Below, in pieces: positions 44,965-53,759 of a stretch of 64,000 nucleotides of DNA (positions are counted from its first letter, which is position 1; every line of letters starts with the position of its first letter). Under the pieces are notes generated by a model. That model was not told where the DNA came from, ran no database searches, and was given only the letters and a program-made list of their open reading frames with translations. Where the stretch lies: assembly GCA_000023405.1 (NCBI GenBank), contig CP001643.1:372001-436000 (forward strand), written 5' to 3'. This DNA comes from Brachybacterium faecium DSM 4810. GTDB taxonomy: Bacteria; Actinomycetota; Actinomycetes; Actinomycetales; Dermabacteraceae. A program made the translations under genes and the position numbers.

Positions 44965-45596
44965 AGCAGGTCCGACTCCTCGTCGAGGTAGAAGGCGGCG
45001 GTGCGCACCGAGGCCTTGCGGGCCGGCTTCTTGTCCGCCCCGGCGGCGACGTGCGCCTCGAACCAGGCCTCCGCCGTCGCGCGCGTGAACTCCGCCCCCT
45101 CGGGGGAGCCGGCGAAGCGGCTCAGCCGCGGCAGGAGATCGGCGGAGGGATCCTCCAGGTGCAGAGCGAGGCCGTACAGCGCCGCGTCCCAGCCGCAGCC
45201 GGTGGCCGCCGGGCCGAAGGTCTGCCAGTGTGCGTCGGCCGGGACGGTGTGCCGCAGCTCGACGCGGCTCGCGGCGGGATCCGCGCCCTCGACGAGCAGC
45301 TCCATCTCGCTCGCGCCCTTGCCGAACTCCCAGGTCAGCAGCAGGCGGCGCGGCTCCTCGACCGCGAGGACCTCGCCGCGGGTCTCCATGTCCGGCAGCT
45401 CGTAGCGGCCGCCGGCGACCACCTCGCCGCTCGCGCGGCCGAACCACGATTCGAGGTGCGAGCCGATGGTCAGCGCGGACCACAGCTCCTCGGGATGGAC
45501 GGGGAAGGTCTGGGCGAGGGAGACGACGTGCCCGCCCTCGGCGGGGAGGACGGTGCGGGTGACGTCGCTCAGCTGGCTGTGCGGGGTGGCGGTCAT
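44961..45596 (-). CDS. SRPBCC/AHSA1-family ligand-binding protein
   Basis: A 211-residue START/Bet v1-like fold. Typical markers are HPEELWSALTIGSHLESWFG near the start, GGRYEL, EEPRRLLLTWEF and the C-terminal helix with YGLALHLED. ATG 45596 has an AAGGAG site. The last ~45 residues add a Lys/Ala-rich extension. Ligand unknown; AHSA1-type proteins often accompany small operons as lipid or cofactor binders. Coupled to asparaginase by a 4-bp overlap. Confidence 0.88.
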   Translation of the reverse strand: MTATPHSQLSDVTRTVLPAEGGHVVSLAQTFPVHPEELWSALTIGSHLESWFGRASGEVVAGGRYELPDMETRGEVLAVEEPRRLLLTWEFGKGASEMELLVEGADPAASRVELRHTVPADAHWQTFGPAATGCGWDAALYGLALHLEDPSADLLPRLSRFAGSPEGAEFTRATAEAWFEAHVAAGADKKPARKASVRTAAFYLDEESDLL

Positions 45597-45633
45597 GGGG
45601 CTCCTTCGAAGCGCGGGGTCGGGACCCACTGTG

Positions 45634-46800
45634 TCAGGTGCGGCGCAGGCGCACGATGACCTCGGCGTGCGCGGTGTGCGGGAACATGTCGACGTAGCGT
45701 CCGGCGGTGATCTGCAGCGAGGGCATGGCCGCGAGGTCCGTGGCCAGGGTCGCCGGGTTGCAGCTCGAGTACAGCACGTCGGCCACGCCGGAGCGCTCGA
45801 GCCAGCCGGCGAGCTCGGGGCCCAGCCCGCGGCGGGGCGGGTTCACCACGGCGAGATCCGGCGGTCCCTTCGGCCCCGCGGCCTCCGTGGCCGCCCAGCG
45901 GGTGGCGTCGGCGGCGAGGAAGGTCGCGGAGCGGAGCCCGGCCGCCTCCGCCGCCTCGCGGGCCCCGTCGATGGCCTGGGGGGAGACTTCGACGCCGGTG
46001 ACGCGGGCGCCGGGCACGGCGCGCGCGACGTGGAGCGCGAAGCCGCCGAGGCCGCAGTAGAGGTCCCATACGCGCGGTGCCCCCTCGGCGCCGGGCTGCG
46101 CGAGGATCTCACGGGCCCAGGCCGCCCCCTGCCGGTACAGCTGGGCGGCGACGGCGGTGTTGGTCTGGAGGAAGGACTGCGGGCGGGCGAACAGGGTGAC
46201 GTCCCCGGTGCGCACCGGGATCGTGGCGGCGCCCGCGAGGTGGATCTCCTGCGCGCCCTCGACGGCGGTGGTGTGCGCGGGGTGGATGTTCGCGCTCACC
46301 GCGATGAGCGAGGGGTGCGCCGCGAGCAGCCGCGGCAGGTGCTCGCGGAGGCGGCCCAGCGCCCGCTCGCTGCGCAGCACCAGGCGCAGCAGATGCTGCC
46401 CGTCCGGTGACGCGGTGACCAGCACGTTCTTGATCTCCCCGCGGCGTCGGGCGACGTCGTAGGGCGGGACCTGGGCGCGGCGGATCAGGGCCTTCGCCCC
46501 CTCGAGCACCTCCTCGACCCCGGCGGGGTACAGGGGGCAGTCGCACAGGTCGGTGCCGGCGGCCTGACCGGGCAGCGTCAGCACCGGGGCGGCGGCGGTG
46601 CCTCCGACGGCCATCTTGCCGCGGGCGCGGAACCCGGCCTCGGGGCCGAGCAGCGGCGGCCCCCACCGGGTGCCGGGTGCGAAGAACGGAGCCAGCAGCG
46701 ATTCGACCCGTTCCCGGCCCTCGGCGAGCTGCTGCGGGCGGGGGAGGTCCAGCAGCGTGCAGGACCTGCACGCGCCGGAGTCGAAGTGGTGGCACCGCAC
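45634..46800 (-). CDS. rlmC: 23S rRNA (uracil-C5) methyltransferase RlmC/RumB type
   Basis: A 388-residue SAM enzyme methylating a uracil at C5 in 23S rRNA. The Fe-S cluster cysteines are at the N-terminus (RCHHFDSGACRSCTLL) plus a later one in DLCDCPL. The SAM motif is WDLYCGLGGFALH, followed by VNPPRRGLG and the catalytic nucleophile in YSSCNPATLATDL, and the base Glu in the final HAEVIVRL. There is no TRAM domain, which favours RlmC over RlmD. GTG start. Confidence 0.92.
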   Translation of the reverse strand: MRCHHFDSGACRSCTLLDLPRPQQLAEGRERVESLLAPFFAPGTRWGPPLLGPEAGFRARGKMAVGGTAAAPVLTLPGQAAGTDLCDCPLYPAGVEEVLEGAKALIRRAQVPPYDVARRRGEIKNVLVTASPDGQHLLRLVLRSERALGRLREHLPRLLAAHPSLIAVSANIHPAHTTAVEGAQEIHLAGAATIPVRTGDVTLFARPQSFLQTNTAVAAQLYRQGAAWAREILAQPGAEGAPRVWDLYCGLGGFALHVARAVPGARVTGVEVSPQAIDGAREAAEAAGLRSATFLAADATRWAATEAAGPKGPPDLAVVNPPRRGLGPELAGWLERSGVADVLYSSCNPATLATDLAAMPSLQITAGRYVDMFPHTAHAEVIVRLRRT

Positions 46801-46849
46801 CCGAGGAGTCTACGAGCCGCGGCGGTGTCGCCGCGCTGAGCTCAGCGGC

Positions 46850-47317
46850 TCAGGAGAACCACTGCGTGGGCGGGCCCGCCATCAGCAGCAGCGAGAACAC
46901 GATCACGAGCACCACGAGGGTGACCAGCGCGGCCGGGAGCGGCCGGCGCAGGGCGAGGGAGACGACCCGCTCGGGGGCGGTGCGGCCGGTCTCCTCGCGC
47001 AGCCGCCAGCTCTCGCCGAGCAGGCCGCGGCGATGGGCCGAGCGCTCGAAGGGGACGGTGAGGTACGGGATGATCGCCGAGCCGAGGCCCAGCAGCAGGT
47101 CCCGCGCGCGCCAGCGCTGATCGACCGCGACCAGCACGGTCACCACGACATAGGCGAGGAACACGAATCCGTGCAGCCCGCCGCCGATGCGCACCAGCAC
47201 CTCGGTCACCTGCAGCACGTACTTCAGCAGCATCCCCGCCAGCAGCAGGGTCCAGGTGACGACCTCCGCCAGGGCGAGCACGCGGTAGAGACGAGAGGGG
47301 GTCGAGAACAGGCGCAT
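46850..47317 (-). CDS. DUF3817 integral membrane protein
   Basis: A 155-residue protein with four hydrophobic segments: RLYRVLALAEVVTWTLLLAG, then FVFLAYVVVTVLVAV, a third around SAIIPYLTVPFERS and a C-terminal helix. The first ~95 residues match the DUF3817 pattern (KYVLQ, GGLHGFVFLAY). Function unknown; widespread in actinobacteria. ATG 47317 follows CAGGAT by six bases, a likely leaderless start. Confidence 0.9.
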   Translation of the reverse strand: MRLFSTPSRLYRVLALAEVVTWTLLLAGMLLKYVLQVTEVLVRIGGGLHGFVFLAYVVVTVLVAVDQRWRARDLLLGLGSAIIPYLTVPFERSAHRRGLLGESWRLREETGRTAPERVVSLALRRPLPAALVTLVVLVIVFSLLLMAGPPTQWFS

Positions 47318-47472
47318 GGCCCCATCCTGCCAGGGCCCGGCTCGGTGCCCGCTGGGTGTGGGGCCGACGAGAGCCGGAGCCGACATGAGCCGGGGCCGAG
47401 GAGAGCCGGAGCCGACGAAAGGCGGACACGCCGAGGGACGATCCGAGGTGGTCCTGTCCGGCCGGTGGCCCT

Positions 47473-47478
47473 CACAGT
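47473..47478 (+). promoter_or_regulatory. -10-like box of leaderless GPP34 promoter
   Basis: CACAGT, six bases, then ATG 47485. The mirror-side CAGGAT box at 47324-47329 serves the DUF3817 gene. Confidence 0.4.
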
Positions 47479-47484
47479 GGGGGC

Positions 47485-48144
47485 ATGAGAGCACACACGA
47501 TCCCCGCAGAGCTCTTCCTGCTGCTGACCAACGACGCCGGCCGCCAGGACTCCACCCAGTACCGCCGCCAGGCGCTCGCCGCCGCCGCGGTGGCCGAGCT
47601 CGCCCTGCGCGAGCGGGTCGCGCTCGGCCAGGAGCGGACCCCGCGGCTGCGGGTGCTCGACACCGCACCCACCGGCCTGCCGGCGCTGGACCAGGCGCTC
47701 GTCGCGCTCACGCAGCTCGACGGCAAGACGGTCAAGGCCGTCATTTCCCACCGCTCGATGGACCTCACCGAGACGATCGGCGAGGTCTTCGTCGCCGAGG
47801 GCGCCGTGACCCGCAAGGACGGCTGGTTCCTCACCTCCTGGCCGGTCGCGGATTCCTCTCTCGAGCGGGCCCTGCGCGCCCGCCTGGCGGCCGCCGTCAC
47901 CGATCCCGCGGTCGCGAGCCTGCAGGACGGCATCCTGCTCGAGCTGCTGCGCGCGCTGCGCATCGCCCACCGCATCCTCCGGGACGATCTGCCGGGCATC
48001 GGCCGCCGCGACCTGGATCGGCGGATCGAGGCGCTGGAGATCGACCACCCGGCGGCGATCGCGGTCCGGAAGATCATGGACGACATGACCGCGGCGATGA
48101 TCGCGACCACCGCAGCGGCCGGCGCCGCCGGCGCCGCCGGCTGA
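47485..48144 (+). CDS. GPP34 (GOLPH3-like) phosphoprotein family protein
   Basis: A 219-residue helical protein of the GPP34 family, related to eukaryotic Golgi GOLPH3/Vps74. Markers are IPAELFLLLTNDAGR at the start, AAAAVAELALRERV, and the paired helices with ALRARLAAAV and ILLELLRALRIAHRIL. The C-terminus is a low-complexity Ala/Gly tail. The eukaryotic members bind PI4P and glycosyltransferases; in actinobacteria the function is unknown and several paralogues are common. Cytoplasmic or membrane-surface. Confidence 0.88.
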   Translation: MRAHTIPAELFLLLTNDAGRQDSTQYRRQALAAAAVAELALRERVALGQERTPRLRVLDTAPTGLPALDQALVALTQLDGKTVKAVISHRSMDLTETIGEVFVAEGAVTRKDGWFLTSWPVADSSLERALRARLAAAVTDPAVASLQDGILLELLRALRIAHRILRDDLPGIGRRDLDRRIEALEIDHPAAIAVRKIMDDMTAAMIATTAAAGAAGAAG

Positions 48145-48192
48145 GGAGCGCGCGCTGCGGGGCACCCGGCCGCGGGCCGCTCCTGCCGGGGC

Positions 48193-50778
48193 TCAGCGGC
48201 CGGCGCGCCGTGTGGTGCGGGCCGTGGCCTGCGCGGTCCACGGATCCTCGGGCCAGGGATGCTTGGGGTACCGGCCGCGCATCTCCTTGCGCACCTCCCG
48301 GTAGGGCCCGCCCCAGAACGAGCGCAGATCGTCGGTGACCGCGAGCGGCCGACGGGCCGGGGACAGCAGATGGAACAGCACCGGGACCCGGCCGCGCACC
48401 AGGCGCGGTGTCTCCGCGAGGCCGAACAGCTCCTGCAGCTTCACCGCCACCACGGGCCGGCCGTCCTCCGCCCCCGGGGCGGGGTAATCGATCCGGGCGG
48501 TGTTCCCCGAGGGGACCGCGAGCCGCGGCGGCACCAGCTGGTCCAGCTCCGCCGCCTCCGGCCACGGCAGCAGCTGCCGCAGCCCGCCCAGCACGTCGAT
48601 CCGGTCCAGGCGGGTGGTGCGGTGGGAGAGCTGCGGGGCCAGCCAGGTCCCGAGGTCCGCCAGCAGCGAGGCCTCGTCCATGGCGGGCCACGGCGCTCCC
48701 AGCTCCCGGTGCACCAGCGCGAGCCGGGCACGCAGCGCCGTGGCCGCCTCATCCATCCCGAGCGCGTCCAGGCCCTTCTCCCGCACCCGGGTGAGGATCG
48801 CGGGCACCGCATCCTCCGCGCTCGCCGCCACCGGGGTGGAGGACAGCTCGATCGCCCCGAGCACGCGCCGCTTCCGGGCCCGCACCGTCGAGCCCTCGAG
48901 GGAGGCGGTGCGCTCCTCGCGCAGCAGCCCCTCGCCCGCGAGCAGGGCGTCCTGCTCGTCGAGCGGCGCCGCGGCCCGCACCACGGCGCCGGTGCCGTCG
49001 GCGGCACGGCCCTGGGCGCGCTGCACCTCCCAGACCGCGAGCCAGGGTGTGCCGAGCAGGCCGCTGCCCTCGGGCAGGGCGGCGCGGGTGCCGCAGGCCA
49101 GCAGATAGGAGCGGGAGCCCTCGCCGGTGCGGCGGGCGATCCGTTCGGGGCGGGCGAGGGCGAGCACGGCGCCGGCCTGCTCCGCCGCGGAGGGCGCGCT
49201 GATCGGTGCGGCGCTCGCTGCGGCGGGACGGCGAGAGGCGACGGCCTGCTGGGCGAGGGAGGTCAGTCGCTCGCGCTCGCGCCGCCAGCGGTCCGTGCCC
49301 GGGGCGCGCCCGGCACGCAGGTCCTGCAGCAGGCGGGGGAGGTCCGCGCCGGAGGGGCGGTGATCATCGGAGATCGCGGCGACGACCTCTGCGGCCAGGC
49401 GGGCGGCGTCCCGGCCGGGCAGCCGCTGCGCCCCATCGAGCAGGGCGCGAGCCTCCCGCACCCCGATCGGCAGGCGCGCCACCCGGGTGCCGCGGGGCGT
49501 CGGCCGCCCCTCGGCATCGACCAGGCCCAGCGCCTGCAGCGTCGCCTCGGCGGCCGTGATCTCGGCGGGAGGGGGCGGGGTGAGCAGGGGCAGGCCCTCC
49601 CCGCGGGGCGTGCCCCAGCAGGCCAGCCAGAGCGCGGCATCGGTGAGATCGGCGGCGGTGATCTGCGGCGGGGCCTGCGCGGGCATCCCCGCGAGATCCG
49701 CCTCGGCGTAGACCCGCACCGCGGCGCCCGGGCCCTGACGTGCCGCGCGGCCCGCCCGCTGCTCGGCCGCGGCGCGCGAGGCGCTGACGGTCACCAGCCC
49801 CGACATGTCCCGGCCCCGGTCCCGGCGCACCTCGCGGGACAGGCCTGCATCGACCACCAGGTGCACCCCCGGCACGGTGAGGGAGCTCTCCGCGAGGGCG
49901 GTGGAGACCACGATCCGCGGCGCCTCGCCGGGGCGCCGCCCGCCCGTGGCGCGGTCCTGCTGCGCGGCGGGCAGCCGCCCGTGCAGCGCGAGCACCTCCA
50001 CCTCCTGCCCGACGAGCCCCTGCAGGCGGGCGACGACCTCGTCGACCTCCCGGGCACCCGGCACGAACACCAGCGCATCGGTGTCCTGGGCGCGCTGGGC
50101 TCGGGCGGTGGTGCGGGCGAGATGGTCGAGGTACTCGCGGGTGATGCCGCGGGCGTCGAGCCGCGGCGCAGGGGAGGGGGCGTAGGAGACGGACAGCTCG
50201 TGCAGGGCGCTGGGCACCTCGACGATCGCGGCATCCTCCAGCACCGCGGCGACCGCGGCGGCGTCGAGCGTCGCGGACATCGCCCCGACCAGGAGGTCCT
50301 CCCGCAGCTGCCGGGCCTCGGCGAGCATGCCCAGCAGCAGATCCGTCTCCAGGGACCGCTCGTGCACCTCGTCGAGCACCACCGCCGCGACGCCGGGCAG
50401 CTCTGGATCGGCCAGCAGACGGCGCAGCAGCACGCCGGGGGTGAGCATCTCCAGGCGGGTGGAGCGTCCCACCTGGCGCTGCCCGCGCACCGTGTAGCCG
50501 ACCGGTCCGCCGAGCTCGCTGCCGTCGAGCTGGGCGAGGCGGCGGGCGGCGGCCCGCACGGCGACCCGGCGCGGCTGGGTGACCAGGGTGAGCCCCTCCG
50601 CCTGGTTCGCCACCAGCGGCGGCACGAGCGTGGTCTTGCCGGTGCCGGGCGGGGCGGTCACCACCATCGCGCCGGTGGCCGCGGCGGCCTCGAGCGCGCC
50701 ACTGGCGGAGCCGACGGGCAGCCCCGCCCCGATGGCGGCGAGGTCGAAGCGGTGCGGCGAGGGCGGTGCGGAGGGCAT
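48193..50778 (-). CDS. hrpB: ATP-dependent helicase HrpB
   Basis: An 861-residue DEAH/RHA helicase. Walker A is APPGTGKTT (about 42-50), motif II DEVHERS (about 135), motif III SAT in GAMSATLD, and motif VI QRAGRAARQGPG. The HA2/OB-like middle and the HrpB-specific C-terminal domain (about 700-860, ending in WGGPYREVRKEMRGRYPKH) are present. It is an RNA-type helicase of uncertain bacterial role. Length fits the family. Confidence 0.93.
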   Translation of the reverse strand: MPSAPPSPHRFDLAAIGAGLPVGSASGALEAAAATGAMVVTAPPGTGKTTLVPPLVANQAEGLTLVTQPRRVAVRAAARRLAQLDGSELGGPVGYTVRGQRQVGRSTRLEMLTPGVLLRRLLADPELPGVAAVVLDEVHERSLETDLLLGMLAEARQLREDLLVGAMSATLDAAAVAAVLEDAAIVEVPSALHELSVSYAPSPAPRLDARGITREYLDHLARTTARAQRAQDTDALVFVPGAREVDEVVARLQGLVGQEVEVLALHGRLPAAQQDRATGGRRPGEAPRIVVSTALAESSLTVPGVHLVVDAGLSREVRRDRGRDMSGLVTVSASRAAAEQRAGRAARQGPGAAVRVYAEADLAGMPAQAPPQITAADLTDAALWLACWGTPRGEGLPLLTPPPPAEITAAEATLQALGLVDAEGRPTPRGTRVARLPIGVREARALLDGAQRLPGRDAARLAAEVVAAISDDHRPSGADLPRLLQDLRAGRAPGTDRWRRERERLTSLAQQAVASRRPAAASAAPISAPSAAEQAGAVLALARPERIARRTGEGSRSYLLACGTRAALPEGSGLLGTPWLAVWEVQRAQGRAADGTGAVVRAAAPLDEQDALLAGEGLLREERTASLEGSTVRARKRRVLGAIELSSTPVAASAEDAVPAILTRVREKGLDALGMDEAATALRARLALVHRELGAPWPAMDEASLLADLGTWLAPQLSHRTTRLDRIDVLGGLRQLLPWPEAAELDQLVPPRLAVPSGNTARIDYPAPGAEDGRPVVAVKLQELFGLAETPRLVRGRVPVLFHLLSPARRPLAVTDDLRSFWGGPYREVRKEMRGRYPKHPWPEDPWTAQATARTTRRAGR

Positions 50779-50871
50779 CGCTCCATCATGCCGCGCCGCG
50801 CTCCGGTGCGAGTCCTGGCGACTGCGGTGAACGGCTGGCCGGCGGACGGCCGACGGGTGGTGGGCCGGAGG

Positions 50872-51390
50872 TCAGTCGATGAGGTCGAACTCGATCTGCT
50901 GGGAGTCCTCGCAGACGCTCGTGACGGAGATCGTCCACAGATCGACGGTCGCCGTCTCGCCGAGGGTGAGGCCCTCGATCGGCCGGGCGCTGCCGTCGCC
51001 GAGGGTGGCGGTGAGCTGGGCGTCCTCGCCCTCGATGCCGACCGCCTCGATGGTGAGCGACTCGCCGGCGCGCTCCGGCAGCTCGGGGCTCGCCGTGCCG
51101 CCGACGTCGACGAAGTACGCCCCCTCGCCCGAGCAGGGATCGGGCACCTCGAAGCCCTCGGGCGCGGGGGTGGCCGGGTAGGGGTCCTGCGGGACGCCTG
51201 CGGAGGAGCTGCCACCGGCGTCGGACGCCCCGCCGTCCTCGGAGGCGCCGCCGTCGGAGGCGGCCGGTGCGGAGGACTCCTCGGGCGCGGGATCCGACTC
51301 GCTGCATCCTGTCGCGAGCAGGGAGACGGCCAGCAGCGCCCCGGCGACGCGGGCGACGGCGGGGCGGACGGGGCGGGGACGAGCGCTCAC
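50872..51390 (-). CDS. predicted lipoprotein of unknown function
   Basis: A 172-residue protein. GTG 51390 has a GAGGAG site four to five bases upstream; it gives a signal with Arg-rich n-region and lipobox LLATGC (Cys about 29). A Ser/Ala/Gly/Asp-rich spacer (about 30-70) precedes a beta-rich domain with two Cys (DPCSGEG and SVCEDS), probably disulfide-linked outside the cell. No family recognised. ATG 51450 would add 20 residues. Confidence 0.8.
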   Translation of the reverse strand: MSARPRPVRPAVARVAGALLAVSLLATGCSESDPAPEESSAPAASDGGASEDGGASDAGGSSSAGVPQDPYPATPAPEGFEVPDPCSGEGAYFVDVGGTASPELPERAGESLTIEAVGIEGEDAQLTATLGDGSARPIEGLTLGETATVDLWTISVTSVCEDSQQIEFDLID

Positions 51391-51496
51391 GCGACTCCTC
51401 AGGACGAGGGGAGAGGGGACGGGCGTCACGCTAGCGGACCGGAGCGGCATGCCACCATCGGAGGTGACAGCGCGATCACCGCACGAGGGGGGACCC

Positions 51497-52348
51497 ATGG
51501 GCAAGGCCGACGCTCCGCGACCGACCCCGCGGGCTCTCGGCGGGAGCATCGACCCCGCGCGCCGGGTCCGTCCCGTCGACTGGAGCGCGACCGGGCGGCC
51601 GGCCACCGGTGCGGAGGCCGTGGCGCCGCAGGGGACGGCCCGGGGCGAACCGTCGTCCTCGTCGTCCTCGTCGGCCCCGTCGGCCCCGTCGACCCCGTCG
51701 GATCGGCTGCCCCCGTCGCGCTCGTCGAGACCGTCGGCCCCGCGGCCGCGCCGTCGGCCCCGCACCGTCGAGCTGCCCCGCTCCCTCCCCGCCCCGCCGG
51801 CCGAGGCGGTCCACACGCTCAGCGCCGAGGACCCGCGCCCGCTGCCGCGTCCGCTGCAGATCGAGGACGCCCAGATCCGCAGCGTCGGAGTGCAGGGGCT
51901 GCCCGCCGAGCGGATCGTGCAGACCGTCGCCGACCCGCAGGACGCCTGGACCGCGGATGCCGGCGCGAGCGACCACTTCCTGCGCGAGGGGGTGGTGGTG
52001 CAGGTGCGACGAGCGGACAACGCCGTGATCGGCCTGTTCTCGGCCCGGTACGCGCTGTCGGTGCGGCCGGAGGAGTACGAGCCGGCGCTCGACATCGCCG
52101 AGCAGGCTGCCGGGCCGAGCGCCCGCGGCGGGCAGGGGACGCGCCACCCCACCTCGCGGCGCGAGCTGCTGCGCCGCATGGAGGCCGCAGGATTCGTGGT
52201 CACCCCCGGTGCCACGCACGGCCGGGTCTCCCACCCCGACCATCCCGGCCTCGTGCTGCCCTTCGCCTCGACGCCCTCCGATCGGCGCTTCACCCGCCAC
52301 GCCGTCACCCAGATCCGCCGCGTGTTCGGCATCGACCTGCGGCGCTGA
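51497..52348 (+). CDS. uncharacterised protein with HicA-like C-terminal domain
   Basis: A 283-residue protein, ATG 51497 with a GAGGGGGG site. Residues 1-90 are a disordered Ser/Pro/Arg-rich region. The middle (about 105-190) is a mixed alpha/beta part with VVVQVRRADNAVIGLFSARYAL. The last ~60 residues (RRELLRRMEAAGFVV, a THGRVSHPD loop, LVLPFAS, final TQIRRVFGIDL) follow the HicA/dsRBD-like layout: helix, strand, His, strand, helix. HicA proteins are mRNA endonuclease toxins, but no HicB antitoxin is adjacent, so a toxin role is speculative. Confidence 0.75.
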   Translation: MGKADAPRPTPRALGGSIDPARRVRPVDWSATGRPATGAEAVAPQGTARGEPSSSSSSSAPSAPSTPSDRLPPSRSSRPSAPRPRRRPRTVELPRSLPAPPAEAVHTLSAEDPRPLPRPLQIEDAQIRSVGVQGLPAERIVQTVADPQDAWTADAGASDHFLREGVVVQVRRADNAVIGLFSARYALSVRPEEYEPALDIAEQAAGPSARGGQGTRHPTSRRELLRRMEAAGFVVTPGATHGRVSHPDHPGLVLPFASTPSDRRFTRHAVTQIRRVFGIDLRR

Positions 52349-52355
52349 GCACGGC

Positions 52356-53040
52356 TCAGGAGCTTGCGGGATCCCGCCCGCTCTCCTGCGCGCGCAGGAT
52401 GCTGTACGAGGCGTGCCCGAGCGAGCGCAGGAGGCGCAGCAGCCGGTCGAAGGCGAGGGCGCCGGAGACCGCCCGCCTCACCTGCACGTCGTCGCTGACC
52501 TCCGGGGCGGGGCCCGCGCCGGCGGGGGCGTCGGTGAGCTCGCCGATCGAGGCGACGTCGGCCCGGGCGATCTGCGCCATCGGTGCGGCGTAGCGGCGCA
52601 GCGTCTCCGCGTCGGTGGGCATGCCCTGCTCTTCGAGCGTGTGCAGCAGCTCGTCCAGCGCCCGGCGCGGGGCGGAGTCGACGTCCGGCCAGCCCAGCTC
52701 CGCCAGCAGCGGAGCGATCTGCGGATGTTCCGCGCCGCGCCCCGCCCGCTCGCCGTCCAGCTCGGGGATGCCCAGTGCGATCAGCTGCGCCGTGGCCAGC
52801 GCGGTGAGCAGCGGCTGCTCCGGGTCGTCGAGGATCGCGGTGAGCTCGGCGATGCGCGCGATCGGCGCGCCCGCCACCTCGCGCAGCACCCGGATCAGCG
52901 CCAGCCGCGCGATGGGCCTGCCCGTACTCCTGCCGCGTGGCGGTCACCCGCCGGCCAGGGGGCAGCAGAGCCTCGCGCCGGTAGTACTTGATCGACGCGG
53001 CCGAGACGCCGCTCGCCTCCGACAGCTCCGCCAGCAGCAT
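52356..53040 (-). pseudogene. MerR-family regulator disrupted by a frameshift
   Basis: The N-terminal HTH (LLAELSEASGVSAASIKYYRR, ending TATRQEYG) reads from ATG 53040, but the matching continuation IARLALIRVLREVAGAPIARI lies in another frame, which runs to 52356. The switch is near 52914-52925. Restoring two bases after GCCCA would join them as AHIARLALIR, the normal MerR order. The effector domain (about 120 further residues) is otherwise intact and well biased. The cause is either a recent mutation or a sequencing error. A GAGGAGG site precedes the ATG. Confidence 0.75.
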
Positions 53041-53053
53041 CGCGGCCTCCTCG

Positions 53054-53109
53054 GATAGTACCGCGACCAGTGACTATCTTGATGGCGCGGGCTGGATAGC
53101 GACACTATC
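53054..53109. promoter_or_regulatory. MerR-type operator/promoter region, two dyads
   Basis: GATAGT (53054-53059) with ACTATC (53073-53078), and GATAG (53095-53099) with CTATC (53105-53109), are inverted repeats between the MerR gene and the DUF2306 gene. TTGATG (53079-53084) and CACTAT/ACTATC (53103-53109) give a -35/-10 pair with an 18-19-base spacer, the stretched geometry of MerR-controlled promoters. The first dyad also covers the MerR gene's own TACTAT -10. Confidence 0.6.
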
Positions 53110-53118
53110 GTGCCGTGC

Positions 53119-53607
53119 ATGGAGACCATCCCGCCGGTGATCGTCGTGCATGCCCTCGCGGCCGGCTACGTGCTGCTGCTGGGGCCGCTGCAGATCCTGC
53201 GCCGCCGCCGGGATCTCGCGCACCGGCTGCTCGGCATCACGTGGGTGGCGGCGATGCTCGCGGTGTGCGTCTCGAGCTTCTGGATCCGGCCCGACGGGTT
53301 CTCGTGGCTGCACGGGCTGTCCACCTGGACGCTGGTGTGCATGGTGGTGGCGATCGGTGCGATCCGTGCGGGCCACGTGGCCCTGCACCGCGGATTCATG
53401 ATCGGCTCCTACCTGGGCACGCTCGCGGCCTTCGCCTTCGCCGCCTTCGTGCCGACGGGGCTGATCCCGCAGCTGCTGCGCAGCGAGCCGCTGGTCATGA
53501 CGGCCACGGCGCTGGGCGTGGCCGGAGTGGTGCTCGTGGCGCATCTCGTCGCCGTGCGGGCCGCTGCGCGCCGCCCGGTGCCGAGCCTCCGCCGCGCGGG
53601 CTCCTGA
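53119..53607 (+). CDS. DUF2306-type integral membrane protein
   Basis: A 162-residue protein with four hydrophobic helices (about 8-25, 40-58, 70-90, 100-120, with a fifth near 130-150). The HALAAGYVLLLGPLQ, RRRDLAHRLLGITWV, FSWLHGLSTWTL and ALHRGFMIGSYLG segments with conserved His fit DUF2306. ATG 53119 is preferred to GTG 53110, which lies inside the predicted -10/start region. Function unknown. It is the probable target of the divergent MerR regulator. Confidence 0.85.
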   Translation: METIPPVIVVHALAAGYVLLLGPLQILRRRRDLAHRLLGITWVAAMLAVCVSSFWIRPDGFSWLHGLSTWTLVCMVVAIGAIRAGHVALHRGFMIGSYLGTLAAFAFAAFVPTGLIPQLLRSEPLVMTATALGVAGVVLVAHLVAVRAAARRPVPSLRRAGS

Positions 53608-53681
53608 ACGGGCCGTGGATCCCGAGGGGCGCCGGTTCCTGAGCGGGCGGGGCCGAGCAGGAAGAGGCAGAACAGAAAAGT

Positions 53682-53709
53682 GCCCCGGCCCGTCCCCACG
53701 GGCCGGGGC
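53682..53709 (+). terminator. intrinsic terminator after the DUF2306 gene
   Basis: GCCCCGGCCCGT (53682-53693) and ACGGGCCGGGGC (53698-53709) form a perfect 12-bp stem with a cccc loop, 75 bp after the stop. Followed by a pyrimidine run ending in TTTCC. Confidence 0.8.
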
Positions 53710-53759
53710 CATCCCTTTCCCCCGCGTCCCGGAACTGCGGATCCCGCCTCCTCCTCAGT

